Shown: one piece after another, positions 60,687-64,000 of the stretch
Numbering within the stretch: the first letter of the stretch is position 1
Layout of the letters: the number at the start of each line of letters is the position of its first letter
NCBI RefSeq assembly: GCF_016518545.1
Contig: NZ_JACVTO010000002.1
Span: 124,001-188,000, forward strand
Reading direction: 5' to 3'
DNA: 64,000 nt
Source: Pseudomonas sp. S30
GTDB lineage: Bacteria; Pseudomonadota; Gammaproteobacteria; Pseudomonadales; Pseudomonadaceae
Program-made: the position numbers and the translations under genes
The notes under the pieces: generated by a model
Told to the model about the DNA's origin: nothing
Databases searched by the model: none
The model's input: the letters and a program-made list of their open reading frames with translations, nothing else

Positions 60687-61100
60687 TTACGGAATGCAGA
60701 AGACGTTGCTGGGTTCGTCGACCAGCACTGCGCGCCTGGCGTCATAGAGGTGGACCTGTGGCTGCATGGCCGGCGCCCTCGCCTCCAGGCGGTAATGTCC
60801 GCCAGCTTCGAAATGATCGAAGCGCACGGTCAGGTAGCAGGTGCGATCGGTTGGGCTGGTGGTGAACAGGCCAGCGGTGAGCTCATAGTCGAAGCGCACC
60901 ACCAGTTCGTGTGCACCCGGGCTGACCTGGAAGTAGCGCCCATCGTCCAGCCGCTCGCCGTCCAGCTTGTCGGCCATGATCACCCGACCTGGGGTGACGG
61001 TATAGAGGTCGACCCACGCCTGGGCCGGATCTTTTGGAGGCAAGGGGCTGGCGCAGGCCCCCAGTGCACTGAGGGCGATCAGCATCATGGGCTGGCGCAT
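60687..61100 (-). CDS. Putative PEGA-like lipoprotein (copy A)
   Basis: The 137-residue protein has a short lipoprotein signal with lipobox LGAC. The mature part is beta-rich: PAQAWVDLYTVTPGRVIMADKL, GRYFQVSPGAHELVVRFDYEL, GHYRLEARA. The arrangement resembles PEGA-type surface domains. The start at 61100 has GGAGT upstream. It is paralogous to copy B just upstream; both share SQAWVDL/AQAWVDL and ERYFEV/GRYFQV blocks. Function unknown. Confidence 0.8.
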   Translation of the reverse strand: MRQPMMLIALSALGACASPLPPKDPAQAWVDLYTVTPGRVIMADKLDGERLDDGRYFQVSPGAHELVVRFDYELTAGLFTTSPTDRTCYLTVRFDHFEAGGHYRLEARAPAMQPQVHLYDARRAVLVDEPSNVFCIP

Positions 61101-61143
61101 AGGGAACTCCACTGGCCTTTTCAAGGCTCAAGCATAGCGTCGA

Positions 61144-61557
61144 TCAGCTGTGCTGGCACCCTGCTGGCTCTCCTTGGCTCATGAGTTTTCGCTGTTCGTC
61201 GTACAGCTTCACCCAGGGCCTGAAGCCGATGGTCCCGGCCTGCAGGCTGTAGCGTTGACCGGCGTTGAAATCCTTGAAGCTGAGGTTGAGCTGGCAATCT
61301 CGCCACAGCGGTTCGTCCACTGCGCCAATGTTGCTGGGTGCCACGGGGAAACGGTAGCGCACGGTCAATTCATGGTTGCCTGGAGGCACTTCGAAATAGC
61401 GCTCGTCGGCCCAGTCACGCTCGTCCACCTGCACCGCGTGCAGGGAGGTGGCGTCGCCGGGCGCGAGGTCCACCCACGCCTGGCTGGGGTCCGGGTCGGG
61501 CAAGGTGGAACAGGCAGCGAGCAGTGCGCAGGCGCCTAGGGCGAGCAGTGTACGCAT
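61144..61557 (-). CDS. Putative PEGA-like lipoprotein (copy B)
   Basis: The 137-residue protein has the lipobox LLAACS and the same plan as copy A: SQAWVDLAPGDATSL, DERYFEVPPGNHELTVRYRFP, GQRYSLQAGTIGFRPWVKLYDEQ. The start at 61557 gives the signal peptide MRTLLALGACALLAAC. The two copies are in tandem with 43 bases between them, probably one transcript. Divergent from the peptidase gene. Confidence 0.8.
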   Translation of the reverse strand: MRTLLALGACALLAACSTLPDPDPSQAWVDLAPGDATSLHAVQVDERDWADERYFEVPPGNHELTVRYRFPVAPSNIGAVDEPLWRDCQLNLSFKDFNAGQRYSLQAGTIGFRPWVKLYDEQRKLMSQGEPAGCQHS

Positions 61558-61624
61558 GGCGAAGGGGTCCTCTGGCAAGATAGTCTTGGTACGCACTTGG
61601 CCCTGCGCAGGATGAACAGCCCTG

Positions 61625-62707
61625 ATGATTCGACGTTTTCGTATACAGCGCTCAGGCCACGCGCCTCTGGACCGCATTTTCACGGTCTTTGTTCCCCTGC
61701 TGGCTGTCGTGCTGCTCGGTGGTTGCAGCACGCTCGGCTACTATGGCCAGCTCGCCGAAGGGCAATGGCAGCTGCTGCGCTCGCGCCAGCCGGTCGCCCA
61801 GGTACTGGACGATCCTGCCACCGATCCGCAACTGCGCCAGCGCTTGCAACGGGCCGAGCGCGCTCGCGCGTTCGCCAGCACGCAGTTGAAGCTTCCGGAC
61901 AACCGCAGCTACCGGCTCTACGCCGAACTTGGCCGTCCCTATGTGGTGTGGAACCTGTTCGCCACCCCGGCATTGTCCCTGCAACCAGTTACCCACTGTT
62001 TTCCCATCGCCGGATGCGTGGCGTATCGCGGTTACTACCGCCAGGGCGATGCACGAGGTGCGGCGGCGCTGATGCGAGCACAGGGGCTGGATGTCTATGT
62101 CAGTGGCGTAGAGGCCTACTCGACGCTGGGCTGGTTCGACGATCCCATTCTGTCGTCCATGCTCGGCTGGAGCGATGAGCGCCTGGCCACGCTGATCTTT
62201 CACGAACTGGCGCACCAGCGGTTCTACGTGAAGGATGACACGGCCTTCAACGAGTCATTCGCCACCTTCGTCGAGCAGGAGGGGACGCGCCAGTGGCGGG
62301 CAGCGCGTGGGCTGCCCGTGCTGCACGAAGCAGGGGCTGGGCAGCGCGAGCAGTTCGTGAACCTGGTGCTGGCCACTCGTGAACGGTTGCAGGCCGTGTA
62401 CGCCGGGCCGCTGAGCCCTGCCGACAAGCTCAGGGCCAAACAGGCGCAATTCCAGCGGATGCGCGAAGACTACCGGCAGCTGCGCGACACCCAGTGGGCG
62501 GGCGACCGACGCTACGACGCCTGGATGTACAGCCCGATGAGCAACGCCAAGCTGCTGCCTTTCGGCCTTTACGACCAGTGGGTACCTGCATTCGCGGCGC
62601 TGTATCGCGAAGTGGGTGGAGACTGGGACGCGTTCTATGCGCGGGTCGAGGCATTGGGGCATCTGCCTGCGGAGCGGCGACACGCGGCGTTGCAGCGGCT
62701 GCTGTAA
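61625..62707 (+). CDS. Predicted zinc aminopeptidase lipoprotein (Aminopep/DUF2265-like)
   Basis: The 360-residue protein has an N-terminal lipoprotein signal (VFVPLLAVVLLGGC) and the zincin motif LIFHELAHQRFYVKDDTAFNESFATFVEQEG, in which HELAH and the downstream NESFATFVE carry the likely zinc ligands. This is the pattern of the predicted aminopeptidase family (Pfam Aminopep) of proteobacteria. It is probably attached to a membrane facing the periplasm. Substrate unknown. Confidence 0.88.
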   Translation: MIRRFRIQRSGHAPLDRIFTVFVPLLAVVLLGGCSTLGYYGQLAEGQWQLLRSRQPVAQVLDDPATDPQLRQRLQRAERARAFASTQLKLPDNRSYRLYAELGRPYVVWNLFATPALSLQPVTHCFPIAGCVAYRGYYRQGDARGAAALMRAQGLDVYVSGVEAYSTLGWFDDPILSSMLGWSDERLATLIFHELAHQRFYVKDDTAFNESFATFVEQEGTRQWRAARGLPVLHEAGAGQREQFVNLVLATRERLQAVYAGPLSPADKLRAKQAQFQRMREDYRQLRDTQWAGDRRYDAWMYSPMSNAKLLPFGLYDQWVPAFAALYREVGGDWDAFYARVEALGHLPAERRHAALQRLL

Positions 62708-62734
62708 CGCGAGCGCCAGAACGCGCTCGGGTCA

Positions 62735-63385
62735 TCACGCCAACTCGAACGCCCGATGCAGACTGGCCACGGTGTCGAAGTGAAACGCCGGCGCCTGGGC
62801 CTTCAGTTCCTCGCGGCTGCCGAACCCGTAGCCCACCGCGACCGCCTGCAAGCCGTTGCTGTGGGCGCCGATCAGGTCGTGCTTGCGGTCGCCGATCATC
62901 AGCGTCTGGGTCGGATCCAGGCGTTCCTCGTGCAGCAAGTGGGCGATCAGTTCGACCTTGTTGGTCCGGGTGCCATCCAGTTCGCTGCCATAGATCACCT
63001 TGAAATAGCGGTCGAAGGCAAAATGCCGGGCGATTTCACGGGCGAACTCCCAGGGCTTGGAAGTGGCGACGTACAAGGTACGGCCCTGCTCGTTCAAGGC
63101 CTGGAGCAATGCCGGAATGCCCTCGAACACCTGGTTCTCGTACAGCCCGGTCACCCGGAACCGTTCGCGGTAGAAGTTCACCGCCTGCCAGGCTTTGGCT
63201 TCGTCGAAACCATAGAACTGCATGAAGGCTTGCAGCAGGGGTGGACCGATGAAGTGCTCGAGGCGGGTCAGATCCGGCTCGTCGATGCCCAGCTTGGCCA
63301 GGGCGTACTGGATCGAGCGGGTGATGCCAAGGCGCGGGTCGGTGAGGGTGCCGTCGAGGTCGAAGAGGATGGTGCTCTGATGCAT
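62735..63385 (-). CDS. HAD-superfamily hydrolase, phosphoglycolate phosphatase-like
   Basis: The 216-residue HAD protein has LFDLDGTLTDPRLGITRSIQYAL, YVATSKPWEFAREIARHF and MIGDRKHDLIGAHSNGLQAVAVGYGFG. The cap (C1) lies between. It resembles Gph and the 5'-nucleotidase-like HADs that follow this gene in P. putida. The exact substrate cannot be read from sequence. Confidence 0.92.
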   Translation of the reverse strand: MHQSTILFDLDGTLTDPRLGITRSIQYALAKLGIDEPDLTRLEHFIGPPLLQAFMQFYGFDEAKAWQAVNFYRERFRVTGLYENQVFEGIPALLQALNEQGRTLYVATSKPWEFAREIARHFAFDRYFKVIYGSELDGTRTNKVELIAHLLHEERLDPTQTLMIGDRKHDLIGAHSNGLQAVAVGYGFGSREELKAQAPAFHFDTVASLHRAFELA

Positions 63386-63421
63386 GGGGAAGTCCGTTGG
63401 GCAGTGGGGCGCGCGAGGCGC

Positions 63422-63970
63422 TCATTCGGGGCGGTCGTAGCCTTCGGCCAGGTGCTGGTCCTTGAGCTTCACGTAGTTGCCCGCGCTGTAGGCGAAGAAG
63501 GCGCGTTCCCTGTCGGTGAGCGGGCGCACCTGTTTCACCGGGCTGCCGACGTACAGGTAGCCGCTGGTCAGGCGCTTGCCCGGCGGCACCAGGCTGCCGG
63601 CGCCGATGATCACCTCGTCCTCGACGATGGCGCCATCCATGAGCGTGCTGCCCATCCCGACCAGAATGCGGTTGCCCAGGGTGCAGCCGTGCAACAGGAC
63701 CTTGTGGCCGAGGGTCACCTCGTCGCCGATGGTCAGGGCGAAACCCTCCGGGTTGAACGGCCCGGCATGGGTGATGTGCAGCACGCTGCCGTCCTGCACG
63801 CTGGTGCGTGCACCGATGCGGATGCGGTGCATGTCGCCACGGATCACCGTGAGCGGCCAGACCGAGCTGTCCTCGCCGATAGTCACGTCGCCGATGACCA
63901 CCGCCGAACGGTCGACGAAGGCGCGCGGGCCGAGGCTCGGCGTGTGCTCGCCGAAGGTGCGGATGGCCAT
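63422..63970 (-). CDS. Gamma-carbonic-anhydrase-like hexapeptide-repeat protein
   Basis: The 182-residue left-handed beta-helix protein has hexapeptide repeats throughout and metal-ligand histidines in RGDMHRIRIGA, HITHAG and LGHKVLLHG, as in YrdA/CaiE-type gamma-carbonic anhydrases. Activity as an anhydrase is often absent in this branch. It may be co-transcribed with the HAD gene 36 bases further on. The last 30 bases of the window contain nothing recognisable. Confidence 0.93.
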   Translation of the reverse strand: MAIRTFGEHTPSLGPRAFVDRSAVVIGDVTIGEDSSVWPLTVIRGDMHRIRIGARTSVQDGSVLHITHAGPFNPEGFALTIGDEVTLGHKVLLHGCTLGNRILVGMGSTLMDGAIVEDEVIIGAGSLVPPGKRLTSGYLYVGSPVKQVRPLTDRERAFFAYSAGNYVKLKDQHLAEGYDRPE

Positions 63971-64000
63971 GATCGTGTTCCTCTACTGTGCCGATAGGCG

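Overview
The window is the chromosomal replication-origin region of a Pseudomonas, most likely of the P. putida group. The evidence is the gene order (mnmG, mnmE, yidC, yidD, rnpA and rpmH on the minus strand; oriC; dnaA, dnaN, recF and gyrB on the plus strand), the high-GC codon use, and near-complete agreement of these proteins with P. putida proteins as I remember them. No tRNA, rRNA, CRISPR array or intact insertion sequence was seen.

Layout. 1-4833: tRNA modification, membrane insertion and ribosome/RNase P genes, read leftward away from oriC. 4834-5430: oriC, with three exact DnaA boxes and an AT-rich stretch. 5431-11641: dnaA-dnaN-recF-gyrB, with two parS-type sites inside recF. 11877-15952: a sugar-acid module (MFS transporter, IlvD/Edd-family dehydratase, FadR-type GntR regulator) with two identical inverted operators in the divergent promoter. 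16136-23318: an accessory stretch of small, mostly exported proteins of unknown function, mainly on the minus strand; a third parS-like site lies just after it. 23466-27996: a sulfide/sulfane-sulfur oxidation module (FisR-like sigma-54 activator, persulfide dioxygenase, sulfide:quinone reductase, TauE/SafE permease). 27985-32401: LysR regulator, GMC oxidoreductase and MHS-type transporter.

32589-38869: envelope lipid and glycyl-tRNA synthetase genes (HdtS/PlsC-type acyltransferase, gmhB, glyS, glyQ, tag, htrB-like, a TPR protein). 38880-39070: a MITE-like inverted-repeat element sitting exactly between the trkA stop codon and the ribosome-binding site of the TPR gene. 39067-45192: trkA, rsmB, fmt and def (leftward), then dprA and tsaC (rightward). 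45193-46205: a structured leader before a DUF3077/DUF6124-like gene, then an orphan Phd/YefM antitoxin. 46132-49003: qor, hemF, aroE. 49018-54164: choline-sulfate module (betC, a choline-binding protein, a SulP permease and a LysR regulator). 54178-57656: a small exported protein, trpA, trpB and trpI. 57653-63970: small stress or envelope proteins (ElaB/DUF883, dodecin, two DUF1161 proteins, LLM oxidoreductase, OsmC, two paralogous lipoproteins, a zinc peptidase), a HAD phosphatase and a gamma-carbonic-anhydrase-like protein.

The most interesting non-gene signals are the DUF3077 leader (45365-45502), in which one strand can pair with either of two partners, the MITE-like element, the FisR module with repeated upstream sites, the paired FadR-type operators, and the strong excess of exact DnaA boxes on both sides of oriC. 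All function calls rest on sequence motifs and remembered families; no database search was run.
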